From Marinobacter lutaoensis (GTDB lineage Bacteria; Pseudomonadota; Gammaproteobacteria; Pseudomonadales; Oleiphilaceae), in the NCBI RefSeq assembly GCF_001981305.1, contig NZ_MSCW01000010.1:16188-80187 (forward strand): 64,000 bases of DNA, given 5' to 3'. The translations under genes and the position numbers were made by a program. The stretch's first letter is position 1, and each line of letters opens with the position of its first letter. Below are positions 28,377-43,796 of the stretch, in pieces. The notes under the pieces are model-generated. The model was not told the DNA's origin and did not search any database. It saw nothing but the letters and a program-made list of their open reading frames with translations.

Positions 28377-29143
28377 CGGTAGCCTCCCCCCGGCTGGGGC
28401 ATGGCTTCCACCCAATCCCGCAGCGGCACCAGGGCCTCGTGGCGGGTCATGTCGATGTGCACCGGGGTAATGGAGACATAGCCTTCCCGCACAGCATGGA
28501 AGTCCGTGCCGGGGCCGGCATCGCCGCCTTCGCCGGCGGCGCCGATCCAATACCGCTGCCGGCCCCGGGGGCAGGTCATGGGTACCGCACCCTCGGCCCG
28601 CTCGCGATGGCCAAGTCGGGTGACCCGGAACCCCGCCAGCGCATCCCAGGGAACGTCCGGCACGTTGACATTGAGAATGGAACGGGGGCCAAGATTGAGC
28701 GGCCGGTCCTGCTCCAGCAGCAGGCGAACCACCCGGGCCGCGGTGTCATAGTGGCCATGCCCCTGGTTGACGAGAGACACGGCAATGGCGGGCAGTCCAA
28801 GATGGCGGCCTTCGGTGGCGGCGGCGACGGTGCCGGAATAGATGATGTCGTCACCGAGATTGGCGTGGGTATTGATGCCGGACACCACGCGATCGAACGG
28901 CTCGTCGAACAGCCCGTTGACCGCCAAGTGCACGCAGTCCGTCGGTGTGCCGTCCACCGACTGGAACCCGTTCGGATGGCGCTCGACCGTGAGCGGCCGG
29001 TTCAGGGTCAATGCATTGCTCGCACCGCTGTGGTCCCGGTCCGGGGCCACCACTTCCAGCTCCCCCAGGCCCTGCAACCCCTCATGGAGGGCGATCAGAC
29101 CTGGCGAATGCACGCCATCGTCGTTCGATAACAGAATTCGCAC
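28373..29143 (-). CDS. surE: 5'/3'-nucleotidase SurE
   Basis: Metal-dependent nucleotidase/exopolyphosphatase of 256 residues linked to stationary-phase survival. The metal-binding N-terminus is [14 protein letters not shown] (Asp8, Asp9). Further landmarks are [57 protein letters not shown] and the ending region [19 protein letters not shown]. It starts at GTG, preceded by CGGAGAA at an 8-nt spacing. Confidence 0.97.
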   Translation of the reverse strand: MRILLSNDDGVHSPGLIALHEGLQGLGELEVVAPDRDHSGASNALTLNRPLTVERHPNGFQSVDGTPTDCVHLAVNGLFDEPFDRVVSGINTHANLGDDIIYSGTVAAATEGRHLGLPAIAVSLVNQGHGHYDTAARVVRLLLEQDRPLNLGPRSILNVNVPDVPWDALAGFRVTRLGHRERAEGAVPMTCPRGRQRYWIGAAGEGGDAGPGTDFHAVREGYVSITPVHIDMTRHEALVPLRDWVEAMPQPGGGYR

Positions 29144-29162
29144 CGTGTTCTCCGCTAGCCTT

Positions 29163-30209
29163 TTATTCGTTATGTCGGCCGAGGCTCATGTCCTCGAGCT
29201 CAAAAATATCACTTAAAAGGGTCGTGGCATACTGACCGGGCCGCAGCCGAAATTCGACCTCCAGAGCAGCGTCCTCCCGCCACCGCCACGCCAGGGCCTC
29301 GGGCCGGACGACCAGCGGGCGCCGTTCAGGCGCCATGCGGGTGGCCGAGAACAGCCGCTCGAACCCGGGGTGGCGGGCCACCACCGCCCGCTCCAGCTCG
29401 CCCTGAGGGCCCTCGGCCAGGGTACCGCCGTCGCCCCATAACGGGCCGGTCGGCGCCCGTTCGGGCGGCGCCGGCTCACCCTCCAGGCACCGGTCCCAGT
29501 GGCCGGCCTCGACCCGGGCCGCCAGAACCTCGTTGAACAGCCAGGCCCGGGCGGCGGAGAAGTACATCACTCGCTCGGAATGGGTTTTGTCCCGCCGGTT
29601 TCGCGACGAACCGCGGCGACGTTTCAAGGCATCGGGGTCCAGCGCCAGCGCCCGGGTCAGGTTGCTGCCTTGATGACCAAATCGCTGAGGGCCGAAGTAG
29701 TTGGGTGCCCCCCGCCGGCCCAGGGTATTCAGGGCCTCTTCTATGGCCGCGCGATCGCCCTCAATATCCCGCAGCACGATGACAAAGCGGTTGCCGGCAT
29801 GCTCACCACGACGCAGTTTGCGAACCGCCCGCCCCTGGGCAAGCACCGGCCAGTGTGAGGCCACGGCCGCCACCAAGTCCGGGTCTTCCCCCTCCCGCCC
29901 GGGACGGTGCAGGCTGAACCACTGGCGGGTGACCGCATGCCGGTCCTTGAGGCCGCAGAAGCCGATATCGAGCGGTCGGCAGCCGGCGATACGAGCCAGC
30001 TGGCGGGCCACATACTCGGTGTTGTCGCCGGTTTTCTCCAGGTACAGGCATACGTGTTCGCCGGCGTGACCCATCAGCGTATCGCGGTCCAGTGTCTCGT
30101 CGACCCGAAAATCCTCGGGGTGGGTCTTCAGCCGGGCACGGGTCACCCGGCCCTGTGCGGTCGGCCAGCACAGCCGCCAGGGTGTATCACGCTCCTGATG
30201 ATCGGTCAC
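29163..30209 (-). CDS. truD: tRNA pseudouridine(13) synthase TruD
   Basis: Makes pseudouridine-13 in tRNA-Glu. It is 348 residues long. The catalytic Asp is Asp89 in [19 protein letters not shown]. Other family segments are the N-terminal [28 protein letters not shown] and [15 protein letters not shown]. It starts at GTG, overlapping the ispF stop (GTGA). It is 19 nt upstream of surE in the same run. Confidence 0.97.
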   Translation of the reverse strand: MTDHQERDTPWRLCWPTAQGRVTRARLKTHPEDFRVDETLDRDTLMGHAGEHVCLYLEKTGDNTEYVARQLARIAGCRPLDIGFCGLKDRHAVTRQWFSLHRPGREGEDPDLVAAVASHWPVLAQGRAVRKLRRGEHAGNRFVIVLRDIEGDRAAIEEALNTLGRRGAPNYFGPQRFGHQGSNLTRALALDPDALKRRRGSSRNRRDKTHSERVMYFSAARAWLFNEVLAARVEAGHWDRCLEGEPAPPERAPTGPLWGDGGTLAEGPQGELERAVVARHPGFERLFSATRMAPERRPLVVRPEALAWRWREDAALEVEFRLRPGQYATTLLSDIFELEDMSLGRHNE

Positions 30210-30685
30210 GAAACGATGGGCTCCAGTAGACAGACGGCCTGGCAGGCGATGCCTTCCTTTCGGCCGGTAAATCCCAGGCGCTCGGTGGTGGTGGCCTTGA
30301 CGCTGACACAGGCAACCGGCAGCCCCAGGTCGGCGGCGATGTTCCGGCGCATGGCGTCAATGTGAGGGGCCATTTTCGGAGCCTGGGCAATCAGGGTGCT
30401 GTCGACATTGACCACCCGATAGCCGGCCTCGGTCACTCGGGCGACGACCCGTCGCAGCAGGTCACGGCTGTCCGCGCCCGCCCACTGGTCGCTGGTATCC
30501 GGAAACAGATGCCCGATGTCACCCAGCGCCGCGGCCCCGAGCAGCGCATCGGCCAGGGCATGCAGCAACACATCCCCGTCGGAGTGCGCCACCAGGCCCC
30601 GGTCGTGCGGAATCCTGACGCCTCCGAGAATCACCGCGTCGCCGTCGCCAAAGGCGTGGACATCAAAGCCCTGGCCAATTCTCAT
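30206..30685 (-). CDS. ispF: 2-C-methyl-D-erythritol 2,4-cyclodiphosphate synthase
   Basis: Zinc-dependent MEP-pathway enzyme of 159 residues. Metal ligands are in GFDVH (Asp8, His10) and [12 protein letters not shown] (His at about 42). The C-terminus has [25 protein letters not shown]. The ATG at 30685 is preceded by GGGAGG at 6-7 nt and gives the usual family length. An in-frame start 36 nt upstream is not supported. It follows ispD with a 35-nt gap. Confidence 0.98.
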   Translation of the reverse strand: MRIGQGFDVHAFGDGDAVILGGVRIPHDRGLVAHSDGDVLLHALADALLGAAALGDIGHLFPDTSDQWAGADSRDLLRRVVARVTEAGYRVVNVDSTLIAQAPKMAPHIDAMRRNIAADLGLPVACVSVKATTTERLGFTGRKEGIACQAVCLLEPIVS

Positions 30686-30720
30686 GCTGCCTCCCGTCGA
30701 TTGCTTGGAAATGGATGCCA

Positions 30721-31425
30721 TCAGAGCCGGCCGAGGATGAATTCTGCCAGGGCCAGATCCGAGGGAACCGTAATTTTAATGTTATCCGGCCGTCCTTCCA
30801 CCAGCACCGGCCGGTAACCGGACAATTCCATCGCCGACGCCTCGTCAGTAATCGCGCGCCCGGCCGCCAGGTGGTCCTCCAGGGCCCGGGTCAGTGCCCC
30901 GAGCCGGAACATCTGCGGGGTCAGGGCGCGCCACAGTCGGCTGCGGTCAACCGTCACCTCCACTTCGGGAAGGTGATCCGTGACCGCGGCCTGCTTGAGC
31001 GTATCCGCCACGGGTGCGGCAAGCAGGCCACCCACCGGATGATCGGCCAGGGTGTCCATCAGGCGCCGGAGATCCTCCCGGTGCACGCACGGCCGGGCGG
31101 CATCGTGAACCAAAACCCAGTCGCTGGCGGCAGCCTGCCCAGCCAACGCCCGCAACGCCGACAGCACCGATTCCGCCCGTTCACCGCCGCCGGTGCAGGT
31201 TTGTATCCGCGCGTCCCGGGCTGAATGGCAGTCGGGCCACCAACGGTCCCGGGCATGCAGGGCCACCATGCAGCCGGCAAACGGGGCGTGGTCGAGAAGT
31301 CGGGACAGGGTGATGTCGAGAATGGAGCGAGCACCAATTTCCAGGTACTGCTTGGGGCGCTCGGCCCCCATGCGCTGGCCAATACCGGCAGCCGGCACGA
31401 CCAGCCAGTAATTGGCAGAGGTCAT
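30721..31425 (-). CDS. ispD: 2-C-methyl-D-erythritol 4-phosphate cytidylyltransferase
   Basis: Forms CDP-methylerythritol from MEP and CTP in isoprenoid synthesis. It is about 234 residues long. The CTP-binding N-terminus is [23 protein letters not shown]. Further landmarks are [46 protein letters not shown] and the ending [18 protein letters not shown]. The ATG at 31425 lacks a clear ribosome site. A TTG 15 nt upstream is the alternative. Coupling to ftsB, 34 nt upstream, may help initiation. Confidence 0.96.
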   Translation of the reverse strand: MTSANYWLVVPAAGIGQRMGAERPKQYLEIGARSILDITLSRLLDHAPFAGCMVALHARDRWWPDCHSARDARIQTCTGGGERAESVLSALRALAGQAAASDWVLVHDAARPCVHREDLRRLMDTLADHPVGGLLAAPVADTLKQAAVTDHLPEVEVTVDRSRLWRALTPQMFRLGALTRALEDHLAAGRAITDEASAMELSGYRPVLVEGRPDNIKITVPSDLALAEFILGRL

Positions 31426-31459
31426 GATGCGTAAAGACAAACGGTCATGGACGGGGCCG

Positions 31460-31732
31460 TCAGTGATCCAGGACCAGGAAGAAGGTTTCGTCCTTCCGGA
31501 TCAGCCCCAGGTTCATTCGTGCCCTTTCCTCCACCGCGCTCTCTTCGTTGCGAAGGTTCCGGACCTCAGCGTAGAGGCGTTCGTTGCGCGCGGCCAGGTC
31601 GGCGTTTTCGGCCCGCTGCTCGGCGATGGCCTGGCGCAGGGACCAAACCTGCGCAAAGCTGCCCTCCCCGACCCACAGGCGCACCTGCAGCAGGAGTATC
31701 AGCACGACCAACAGTACCCAAAGGGTTTTCAT
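31460..31732 (-). CDS. ftsB: Cell division protein FtsB
   Basis: A 90-residue bitopic protein with a short cytoplasmic start, one transmembrane segment (TLWVLLVVLILLLQVRLW) and a periplasmic coiled coil (RQAIAEQRAENADLAARNERLYAEV), ending in a short globular tail with ARMNLGLIRKDETFF. It forms the FtsQLB divisome complex. The position between eno and ispD is conserved in gammaproteobacteria. The ATG at 31732 was chosen over a TTG 6 nt upstream. Confidence 0.96.
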   Translation of the reverse strand: MKTLWVLLVVLILLLQVRLWVGEGSFAQVWSLRQAIAEQRAENADLAARNERLYAEVRNLRNEESAVEERARMNLGLIRKDETFFLVLDH

Positions 31733-31782
31733 GTGCAATCCATAGCCCCGGCAAACGAACCAAAAAGCAACGGTGGATGTTG

Positions 31783-31812
31783 AGTATAGACCTTAGAGTA
31801 GATTAGCAACAA
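31783..31812 (-). promoter_or_regulatory. Predicted sigma-70 promoter of the ftsB-ispD-ispF-truD-surE-pcm run
   Basis: On the minus strand TTGTTG (complement at 31807-31812) and TATACT (complement at 31783-31788) are 18 bp apart. The -10 is about 50 nt before the ftsB ATG and just past the eno terminator, which would otherwise isolate ftsB. Confidence 0.6.
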
Positions 31813-31832
31813 ATCCATCTAACTGCTTGTGC

Positions 31833-31875
31833 AAAAAGGCCACCGGCTCCGGAGCAATCGCCGGAGCCGGTGGCC
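31833..31875 (-). terminator. Intrinsic terminator of eno
   Basis: A 15-bp perfect GC-rich stem (31838-31852 with 31861-31875), an 8-nt loop, then TTTTTGC on the minus strand. It starts 43 nt after the eno stop. Confidence 0.9.
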
Positions 31876-31918
31876 TGGCTCGCTTGCCGCCCGCCGGCGG
31901 TCAAGCCACGGGCAGGAC

Positions 31919-33241
<1,323 letters not shown>

Positions 33242-33302
33242 TCAAACGTTTGGCTGTAACGTCAATCCAGCGCACGCGGGTGGGGCCTTGCGATCCCCCT
33301 CT

Positions 33303-35850
<2,548 letters not shown>

Positions 35851-35865
35851 TCAAGATGGGACGCC

Positions 35866-35894
35866 AGACTACCAGAAAGCCCCCCCTGACTCAA
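35866..35894 (-). promoter_or_regulatory. Predicted sigma-70 promoter of pyrG
   Basis: On the minus strand TTGAGT (complement at 35889-35894, across the tilS stop) and TAGTCT (complement at 35866-35871) are 17 bp apart. This gives a leader of about 55 nt. A run of seven G bases lies in the spacer. Confidence 0.5.
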
Positions 35895-37246
35895 TCACAA
35901 TCCCGTTCCACAATCAGCCGCCAGCCGGCCACTGGGGCGCTCCCCGAGTATTGTCCATGGCACCATAAATCGCCAATTCCGATCAGTGTCCAGCCCCCCG
36001 CTTCCTGCCTGAAAACCAGCGGAATCCTGGCCCTTTCCCAAGGCGGTACCCCTTGCTCCTGCAACCATTTCTTGACCGGCCTGACAGGACGGTCGGGGGC
36101 CGGCCGGAAGCGCTCACCCCCCTGCCTCGTAGATACTCGTATTGCCGGAGCCTCGCCCTGCCGTTCCACCGTGGGATATAGGCCCACACGCCACTCGCCC
36201 CACGCCAGGACCCGCCCCGGCGTCACTGCCATCGGCGCCGTCGGTAACGGTGGCCGTTGCGGCACCAGATACAGATGCCGTCGGTAACGCCGCACGGCAA
36301 AGCCTTTGCCGAGCAGTTCAGGCTCCCGGTCGGCCCCGGCCCCGCACAACTCCGCCACCACTTGGGACCAGTCCGAACGCGGGGGTAACGGGTAGCCTCC
36401 GCGCCGAATCCACCAGCGCACCAAGTTCTGTTGTTCCAGCGGCGACAGTCCGGCCAGGGCCGTCAATGCCAGCCGACCCGAATCATCGCCGCATGACTGC
36501 CAGTGGATTTCCGCCAGCCGGTCGTTGAGCCAGGCACTGTCCGCGCAGGCTGTGGCGGTGTGCGCCAGACGACGGTTGAGGCCCGGCCAGCGCGGTTTCA
36601 GAACCGGCAGCACAGTATGGCGCAGGAAGTTACGATCAAAACCCGGATCGGTGTTGCTGGGGTCCTCCACCCAGCGCAATCCGGCGCGGGTGGCCCACTG
36701 AACCAGCTGGGCACGATCGAAATCCAGCAGCGGCCGGAACAGCCTGCCCCGGCCCAGAGGGCGGTACCGGGGCATGCCGGCCAGCCCGCGCACCCCGGTG
36801 CCGCGCAACAGGCGAAACAGGACGGTCTCTGCCTGATCATCGGCATGGTGCGCCATCAGCAACAGATCCCCCGGAGCCAGCAGCGACTCAAACACTTCGT
36901 AACGGGCATGCCGGGCCGCCTCCTCCAGGCCAGACGGACCGCCCCCGGCCATCCGCTCGGCCACGGCGACGCGCCGGACCGTCAGTTCGACACCCAGCGT
37001 TTGGCACAGCTCCCGACAGAACGACTCGGTTTCACCGGCATTGGGCTGCAGCTGATGATTGACGTGAATGGCTTTCGGGCGGGCGGCACCGGCGTGGCCG
37101 TGGCACGCCAGATGCAGCAACAGTGTGGAGTCCAGGCCGCCGCTGACGGCAACCCAAAGACGCCGGTGTTCCGGGAGGGACCTGACCGCGACGCACAATG
37201 CTTCCGGCCAGGCAAAACCAGACGCGGGCTCAGCGCCCGCCGTCAT
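35891..37246 (-). CDS. tilS: tRNA(Ile)-lysidine synthase TilS
   Basis: ATP-dependent enzyme that attaches lysine to C34 of the minor tRNA-Ile so that it reads AUA. It is 451 residues long. The PP-loop is [16 protein letters not shown] (about residues 32-47). Other landmarks are [47 protein letters not shown] and [22 protein letters not shown]. The C-terminal TilS domain ends with [21 protein letters not shown]. It overlaps accA by 17 nt. Confidence 0.96.
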   Translation of the reverse strand: MTAGAEPASGFAWPEALCVAVRSLPEHRRLWVAVSGGLDSTLLLHLACHGHAGAARPKAIHVNHQLQPNAGETESFCRELCQTLGVELTVRRVAVAERMAGGGPSGLEEAARHARYEVFESLLAPGDLLLMAHHADDQAETVLFRLLRGTGVRGLAGMPRYRPLGRGRLFRPLLDFDRAQLVQWATRAGLRWVEDPSNTDPGFDRNFLRHTVLPVLKPRWPGLNRRLAHTATACADSAWLNDRLAEIHWQSCGDDSGRLALTALAGLSPLEQQNLVRWWIRRGGYPLPPRSDWSQVVAELCGAGADREPELLGKGFAVRRYRRHLYLVPQRPPLPTAPMAVTPGRVLAWGEWRVGLYPTVERQGEAPAIRVSTRQGGERFRPAPDRPVRPVKKWLQEQGVPPWERARIPLVFRQEAGGWTLIGIGDLWCHGQYSGSAPVAGWRLIVERDCD

Positions 37247-38183
37247 AACGGGTCAGCCGCTCGTAGCGCCGGGACACCAGCTCGTCCACCGGCAGCCGGG
37301 ACAGTTCCGCAACGCCGCCGGCGAGCACCTCGTGCAACGCCTCCGCCATGGCCTGCGGGTTGCGGTGGGCACCGCCCAGCGGTTCTTCGATGACCGTGTC
37401 GGCGATCCCCAGCTCCTTCAGGCGATCGGCGGTTACGCCCATGGCCTCGGCGGCCTGGGCGGCGTATTCGGCACTCTTCCAGAGGATCGAGGCGCACCCC
37501 TCCGGCGAGATCACCGCGTAGGTGGAGTATTGCAGCATATTGAGCTGATCGCACACGCCGATCGCCAGGGCACCACCGGAGCCGCCCTCGCCAATCACCG
37601 TGGAGATGATGGGCGTGCGCAGCCGCGACATCACCGCCAGGTTGTAGGCGATGGCCTCGCTCTGGCCACGCTCTTCGGCGCCAATCCCCGGGTACGCGCC
37701 CGGGGTATCGATGAAGGTGAGGATGGGCATTTTGAAGCGCTCGGCCATTTCCATCAGGCGCAGGGCCTTACGGTAACCCTCGGGCCTGGGCATGCCGAAG
37801 TTGCGCTTGACCTTGTCCCGGACCTCGCGCCCCTTCTGGTGGCCGATCACCATGACCGGCTTGCCGTCCAGGCGCGCGGTGCCACCAACGATGGACAGGT
37901 CGTCGGCGTAGCGGCGATCTCCGTGCAACTCGTCAAAGTCATCGAAGATCATCTCGATGTAGTCGAGCGTGTAGGGCCTGCGGGGGTGGCGGGCCAGCCG
38001 GGCGATGTCCCAGGGCTGGAGATTGGAGAAGATGCTCTCCGTCAAGCTGACGCTTTTTTTCTTGAGACGGTTGATCTCGTCGGTGATGTTGATATCGGTG
38101 TCGTTGCCCACCATGCGAAGCTCTTCGATCTTGGCTTCCAGGTCGGCGATCGGCTGTTCGAAATCCAGGTAGTTAGGGTTCAT
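37230..38183 (-). CDS. accA: Acetyl-CoA carboxylase carboxyltransferase subunit alpha
   Basis: With AccD it transfers the carboxyl group from biotin to acetyl-CoA to form malonyl-CoA, the first committed step of fatty acid synthesis. It is 317 residues long. Landmarks are [93 protein letters not shown] and [41 protein letters not shown]. It starts downstream of dnaE, with a 190-nt leader region containing two palindromes. Confidence 0.99.
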   Translation of the reverse strand: MNPNYLDFEQPIADLEAKIEELRMVGNDTDINITDEINRLKKKSVSLTESIFSNLQPWDIARLARHPRRPYTLDYIEMIFDDFDELHGDRRYADDLSIVGGTARLDGKPVMVIGHQKGREVRDKVKRNFGMPRPEGYRKALRLMEMAERFKMPILTFIDTPGAYPGIGAEERGQSEAIAYNLAVMSRLRTPIISTVIGEGGSGGALAIGVCDQLNMLQYSTYAVISPEGCASILWKSAEYAAQAAEAMGVTADRLKELGIADTVIEEPLGGAHRNPQAMAEALHEVLAGGVAELSRLPVDELVSRRYERLTRYDGGR

Positions 38184-38190
38184 GATGTTC

Positions 38191-38225
38191 CAATCATTTG
38201 ATTGCCTGGCGGCACGGGTGCCGCC
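38191..38225. repeat. Two adjacent palindromes just upstream of accA
   Basis: CAATCATTTGATTG (38191-38204; 6-bp arms, 2-nt loop) lies 8 bp before the accA start codon. It is followed by GGCGGCAC (38208-38215) paired with GTGCCGCC (38218-38225), an 8-bp stem with a 2-nt loop. The GC-rich one could end dnaE transcripts. The AT-rich one covers the ribosome-site region of accA. Confidence 0.5.
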
Positions 38226-38373
38226 GTAACCAGAATTTGGGACAAAGATAGCAGCGCCCGAAGTCCGGCTAAAGCGGACATTGGTATGAGGCCGGTTTCT
38301 GACAAAACCGTAATCCTCCAGCCTCGAATGCCCGCGCGTCCGGCCCCACCCCGGTTCGCCGAAAACCGTTCAC

Positions 38374-41300
38374 CTAATCATAGACCAGTTCCACGGATTG
38401 ATCGCCCACCAGGTAGCGGAGCTCCAGCAGCAGCTTGTCATCCGGCTGCACCCGCCAGGACTCGCCCAGCTCGATCCGTGTGCTGGCCTGCGGGCTGGTG
38501 TATTCGATCCAGACCGGGCTGCCCTGGCTGCGGAATGGGGCCAGCACCTCTCCGAGCTTGTCCAGCAGGCCGTTCTGCAGCTGATCGGAGTGCAGGCACA
38601 ACTTCAGGCCCCGGCTGAAGGTCTGCCGCGCCGTGGCCACGTCCATGACCGAGTTGACCCGCATCTTCAGCTGTCCCGAGTAATCGTCGTGGCTGACCAC
38701 GCCCTCCACCACAATGACCTGGTCCGACTGCAGCAGCTCCCGGTTCTCGAAGAAAGCTTCCGAGAACAAGGTGGCCTCGATCCGGGCGCTGCGGTCATCC
38801 AGAGTGATGAAACACATAGTGGAACCGGTCTTGGTTTTCATGGTGCGTTGCGCCACCACCAAACCGGCCACCCGCTGCGGCGACTTGGACGGTTTCAGGT
38901 CGGCGATGGCAGAGCGGACGAACCGGCGCACCTCCGGCTCGTATTCATCGAAGGGGTGCCCGGTCAGGTACAAGCCCAGGGTATCCTTCTCACCCTTGAG
39001 GCGCTCCTTCTCCGGCCACTCCCGGACGTGCGCAACGTCGGCGTAGGGGTCGTCGCCGTCACCGCCGGCCAGCATGTCGCCAAACATGTCGACCATCCCG
39101 GCGGCAGCGTTCCGGGATTGCTGGTCCGCCTGCTGGATGGCCTTGTCGATGCAGGCCATCATCTGCGCCCGGCCGGGACCGAGCTTGTCCATGGCTCCGG
39201 CACGAATCAAGGCTTCCAGGGCCCGCTTGTTGACCTTGCGCAGGTCGACACGGCAGCAGAAGTCGAACATGTCCTTGAACGGCCCACCGGCCTTACGGGC
39301 GGTGACAATACTGTCAATGGGCCCTTCCCCCAGGCCCTTGATCGCGCCAAGACCGTAGACAATCTGCCCGTCATCGTTGACGGTAAAGGTGTATTCGGAG
39401 GTGTTGACGTCCGGCAGCACCAGGTCGAGCTTCATGCTGCGGCATTCCTCGACCAGGGTCACCACCTTGTCGGTGTTCTGCATATCGGCGGTGAGTACCG
39501 CCGCCATGAATTCGGCCGGGTAATGGGCCTTGAGCCAGAGCGTCTGGTAGGACACCAGCGCGTAGGCCGCGGAGTGGGACTTGTTGAAACCGTAACCGGC
39601 GAACTTCTCCACCAGGTCGAAGATGTTCTCGGCCAGGTGCCGGTCAATGCCATTGTTCTCGCAGCCATCGAGGAATACCGCCTTCTGCTTGGCCATTTCC
39701 TCGGGTTTTTTCTTGCCCATGGCACGCCGCAGCATGTCGGCGCCGCCGAGCGTATAGCCGGCCATCACCTGGGCAATCTGCATGACCTGCTCCTGGTACA
39801 GAATGACCCCGTAGGTGGGCTCCAGGATCGGCTTCAGCCCTTCGTACTGGTAATCCGGGTGTGGATACGACAGGGGCTGGCGACCATGTTTCCGGTCAAT
39901 GAAGTCGTCCACCATCCCCGACTGCAGCGGCCCCGGGCGGAACAGGGCCACCAGGGCGATCATGTCTTCCAGGGAATCCGGCTGCAGGCGGCGGATCAGG
40001 TCCTTCATACCTCGGGATTCCAGCTGGAACACCGCCGTGGTCTCGGCGCGCTTGAGCATGTCGAACGAGGCTTTGTCGTCCAGTGGGATGGCACTGATAT
40101 CCAAAGGCGGTTCGCCCCGTTTTTCACGGCGTGGGTTGATCATGTTCAGAGCCCACTTGATGATGGTCAGCGTGCGCAGCCCCAGAAAGTCGAACTTGAC
40201 CAGCCCCGCCTCTTCCACATCGCCCTTGTCGAACTGGGTGACCAAGCTGCCCCCCTCGTCGTCACAGTACAGCGGCGAGAAGTCGGTAATCTTGGTCGGG
40301 GCGATGACCACGCCACCGGCGTGCTTGCCGGCGTTCCGGCACACCCCCTCCAGTTTCAGGGCCATTTCCCAGATTTCCTGGGCCTCTTCGTCCTGCTCCA
40401 GGAATTCCTTAAGCTGGGGCTCCTGCTCCAGGGCCTTGTTCAGGGTCATGCCCACTTCGAACGGAATCAGCTTGGACAGCTTGTCCGCCAGACCGTAGGA
40501 CTTGCCCTGCACCCGCGCCACGTCGCGCACCACCGCCTTGGCGGCCATGGTACCGAAGGTGATGATCTGGGACACCGCCTCGCGACCGTACTTGCGGGCG
40601 GTGTACTCGATGACCCGGTCCCGCCCCTCCATGCAGAAGTCCACGTCGAAGTCGGGCATGGACACCCGCTCCGGGTTCAGGAAGCGCTCGAACAGCAAGT
40701 CGTACTGCAGCGGGTCCAGATCGGTGATCAGCAGCGCGTAGGCCACCAGCGAGCCGGCCCCGGAACCCCGGCCCGGCCCCACCGGAATGCCGTTGTTCTT
40801 GGCCCACTGGATAAAGTCCATCACGATCAAGAAGTAGCCCGGAAAGCCCATCTGGGTGATGATGTCCAGCTCGAAGTTCAGGCGATCGTAATACACCGCC
40901 CGTTTCGTCTCGTACTCCGGGTCGTCCTTGCTGAGAATGGTTGCCAGACGCTTCTCCAACCCCTCCTCGGAGACCTGACGAAAATATTCGTCCATGGTCA
41001 TGCCCTCGGGGATCGGGTAATTGGGCAGGAAGTACTCCCCCATCCGGACCTTCACCGAACAACGCCGGGCGATCTCCAGGGTGTTCTCGATGGCCTCGGG
41101 AATGTCCGAGAACAATTCGATCATTTCCTCGGGGGTGCGCAGGTACTGCTGATCGCTGAAGCGCCGCTCACGACGGGGATCGTCCAGCGTCCGCCCCTCG
41201 CCGATGCAGACCCGGGCCTCGTGGGCCTCGAAGTCCTCTGCCTCCAGAAAGTGCACGTCGTTGGTGGCCACCACCGGCAGCCCCATGTCCGCCGCCAGCG

Positions 41301-41856
41301 CCACACTCAGGTGCAGGCAATCCTCGTCTCCCGGGCGGCCGGTGCGCTGCAGTTCCAGGTAGTAGCTGTCCGGGTAGAGATCGCGCCAGTAGGCGGCACG
41401 CTCCCGGGCCAGTTCCTCCTTGCCCGCCAGCAGGGCCTTGCCAACATCCCCGAGCTTGGCGCCGGACAGTGCGATCAGCCCTTCCCGGCGCGCTTCCAGC
41501 CAGCGCTTTTCGATGATCGGCTTGCCGAAGCGCTGGCCGTCGGTATAGCCCAGGGACACGATTTCGGTGAGATTGAGGTAACCATCGCCGTTCCGCGCCA
41601 GCAACGTCAGACGGAACGGATTGTCCGGCTCATCCGGGTTCTCCAGCCACAGATCGGCGCCGATGATGGGCTTGACGCCGGCCCCCAGGGCCGCCTTGTA
41701 GAACCGGACCAGGGAGCACATATTCGATTGCTCGGTCAGCCCCACCGCGGGCATGCCCAGCTCGGCGACACGACTGACCAGCGGTTTCACCCGCACCAGC
41801 CCGTCGACCATGGAGTATTCGGAGTGTACGCGTAGATGTACGAAAGTCTCTGCCAT
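38374..41856 (-). CDS. dnaE: DNA polymerase III subunit alpha
   Basis: Replicative polymerase of about 1160 residues. The N-terminal PHP domain starts [19 protein letters not shown]. The polymerase core has the catalytic acidic motif in [19 protein letters not shown], with [23 protein letters not shown] before it and [16 protein letters not shown] [25 protein letters not shown] helix-hairpin region and a C-terminal OB domain follow ([26 protein letters not shown]). The ATG at 41856 gives the usual family N-terminus. An ATG 12 nt earlier is equally in frame, and ribosome-site spacing does not decide. It is 39 nt after the thioredoxin-like lipoprotein gene. Confidence 0.98.
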   Translation of the reverse strand: MAETFVHLRVHSEYSMVDGLVRVKPLVSRVAELGMPAVGLTEQSNMCSLVRFYKAALGAGVKPIIGADLWLENPDEPDNPFRLTLLARNGDGYLNLTEIVSLGYTDGQRFGKPIIEKRWLEARREGLIALSGAKLGDVGKALLAGKEELARERAAYWRDLYPDSYYLELQRTGRPGDEDCLHLSVALAADMGLPVVATNDVHFLEAEDFEAHEARVCIGEGRTLDDPRRERRFSDQQYLRTPEEMIELFSDIPEAIENTLEIARRCSVKVRMGEYFLPNYPIPEGMTMDEYFRQVSEEGLEKRLATILSKDDPEYETKRAVYYDRLNFELDIITQMGFPGYFLIVMDFIQWAKNNGIPVGPGRGSGAGSLVAYALLITDLDPLQYDLLFERFLNPERVSMPDFDVDFCMEGRDRVIEYTARKYGREAVSQIITFGTMAAKAVVRDVARVQGKSYGLADKLSKLIPFEVGMTLNKALEQEPQLKEFLEQDEEAQEIWEMALKLEGVCRNAGKHAGGVVIAPTKITDFSPLYCDDEGGSLVTQFDKGDVEEAGLVKFDFLGLRTLTIIKWALNMINPRREKRGEPPLDISAIPLDDKASFDMLKRAETTAVFQLESRGMKDLIRRLQPDSLEDMIALVALFRPGPLQSGMVDDFIDRKHGRQPLSYPHPDYQYEGLKPILEPTYGVILYQEQVMQIAQVMAGYTLGGADMLRRAMGKKKPEEMAKQKAVFLDGCENNGIDRHLAENIFDLVEKFAGYGFNKSHSAAYALVSYQTLWLKAHYPAEFMAAVLTADMQNTDKVVTLVEECRSMKLDLVLPDVNTSEYTFTVNDDGQIVYGLGAIKGLGEGPIDSIVTARKAGGPFKDMFDFCCRVDLRKVNKRALEALIRAGAMDKLGPGRAQMMACIDKAIQQADQQSRNAAAGMVDMFGDMLAGGDGDDPYADVAHVREWPEKERLKGEKDTLGLYLTGHPFDEYEPEVRRFVRSAIADLKPSKSPQRVAGLVVAQRTMKTKTGSTMCFITLDDRSARIEATLFSEAFFENRELLQSDQVIVVEGVVSHDDYSGQLKMRVNSVMDVATARQTFSRGLKLCLHSDQLQNGLLDKLGEVLAPFRSQGSPVWIEYTSPQASTRIELGESWRVQPDDKLLLELRYLVGDQSVELVYD

Positions 41857-41895
41857 AGATTGGGGCATTCCTGCTTGGATTCGGTTTGAAGCCGG

Positions 41896-42363
41896 TCAGC
41901 GGCGCATCAGGGCCCGGATACCGGCTTCAGTCTGGGCACCGAAGCGGGCTTCCCGCAAGCTGCCGTCCGGGGCCACCACGAAGGTCGCCGGCAGCCCCAC
42001 CGGCGAGGTCCAGCCCAGAGCCGGTCCCGGATCCTGGGCCAGCAGCGTGAATTCGATGCCCATGCGCGCGCCCAGCGCACTCAGTTCGGAGCCGGTAACG
42101 CCGTCGAAGTTGACGCCGAGAACGGTGATGTCCGGGGCCGAGTCCAGGGCATTGAGCGCCGGAATTTCCTCCCAGCACGGCTGGCACCATTCCGCCCAGT
42201 AGTTCACCAGTACCCACTGGCCACGCAGCGCATCCCACTCGATCGGCGGACCGCCGATCCGCTCGAACGACGGTGGCTGACAGCCGCCCAGCCATGCCGT
42301 GGCGCCCCCCAGCAATAGCGCCAGGGCCACACGACGGGCTCGCGTTCCAACAGGGTACTGCAC
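41896..42363 (-). CDS. TlpA-like thioredoxin-fold lipoprotein
   Basis: A 155-residue protein. The GTG start at 42363 was chosen because AGGAGG sits 6 nt upstream and the product then begins with a proper lipoprotein signal (RRVALALLLGGATAWLGGC). The mature part is a TlpA/ResA-type thioredoxin fold with WAEWCQPCWEEIPAL (active-site CQPC), VNFDGV and a cis-Pro loop VGLPATFVV. It is likely a membrane-anchored periplasmic thiol-disulfide reductase; the partner is unknown. It is divergent from arsC and upstream of dnaE. Confidence 0.87.
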   Translation of the reverse strand: MQYPVGTRARRVALALLLGGATAWLGGCQPPSFERIGGPPIEWDALRGQWVLVNYWAEWCQPCWEEIPALNALDSAPDITVLGVNFDGVTGSELSALGARMGIEFTLLAQDPGPALGWTSPVGLPATFVVAPDGSLREARFGAQTEAGIRALMRR

Positions 42364-42433
42364 GGTGCCTCCTCCTGTTAGACTAACGGGCCTGTTCAAC
42401 CCGCAACGTCCATTCAGATAGTCAGGCGAGAAG

Positions 42434-43388
<955 letters not shown>

Positions 43389-43389
<1 letters not shown>

Positions 43390-43763
43390 TGCGAACATCC
43401 GCTATGCTTCACAATGACAACGCCCGGGTTACAGCCCGCCTGACCACGCTCTGCTATCTGGCGGTACTGGCCACCCTGGTGATCACCACGTTTGTGCCCG
43501 CTCCGATCGAGGGGGTGTCCGTGCCTCTGATGCTGACCGTCAAACTGGTTCCCCTGCTGGCGTTTCTGGTACCGGTGTTCCGGGGCAACAACCGCGGTTA
43601 CATCTGGATGGGATTCGTGGTGATCTTCTATTTTACCCAGGCCGTGGTATCCGCCTGGCTCAGCGAGGGGGCGCCGGGGCCGCTGGCGCTGATGATTCTG
43701 AGCTTCCTGCTGTTCGTCAGCGCCATGGTTCATTTGAAAATCAACCGCCCGTCCGCCGGCTGA
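43389..43763 (+). CDS. DUF2069 membrane protein
   Basis: A protein of about 124 residues with four predicted transmembrane segments (LTTLCYLAVLATLVITTFV, LMLTVKLVPLLAFLVPVF, YIWMGFVVIFYFTQAVVSAWL and LALMILSFLLFVSAMVHLKI). It matches the DUF2069 family, which commonly follows arsC-wrbA in gammaproteobacteria. Function unknown. The ATG at 43389 overlaps the wrbA stop by one base. A second ATG 15 nt downstream is possible. Last gene of the arsC-wrbA-DUF2069 operon. Confidence 0.85.
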
Positions 43764-43796
43764 CGCTGACGGGCCCACCCCCTGGAGCCCAACGCC

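Noticed and set aside
38398..41835. A frame open for over 1100 codons on the plus strand opposite dnaE
   Set aside because: Codon composition is that of the complement of dnaE, no domain is recognisable and there is no ribosome site. Long antisense frames are expected at this GC content.
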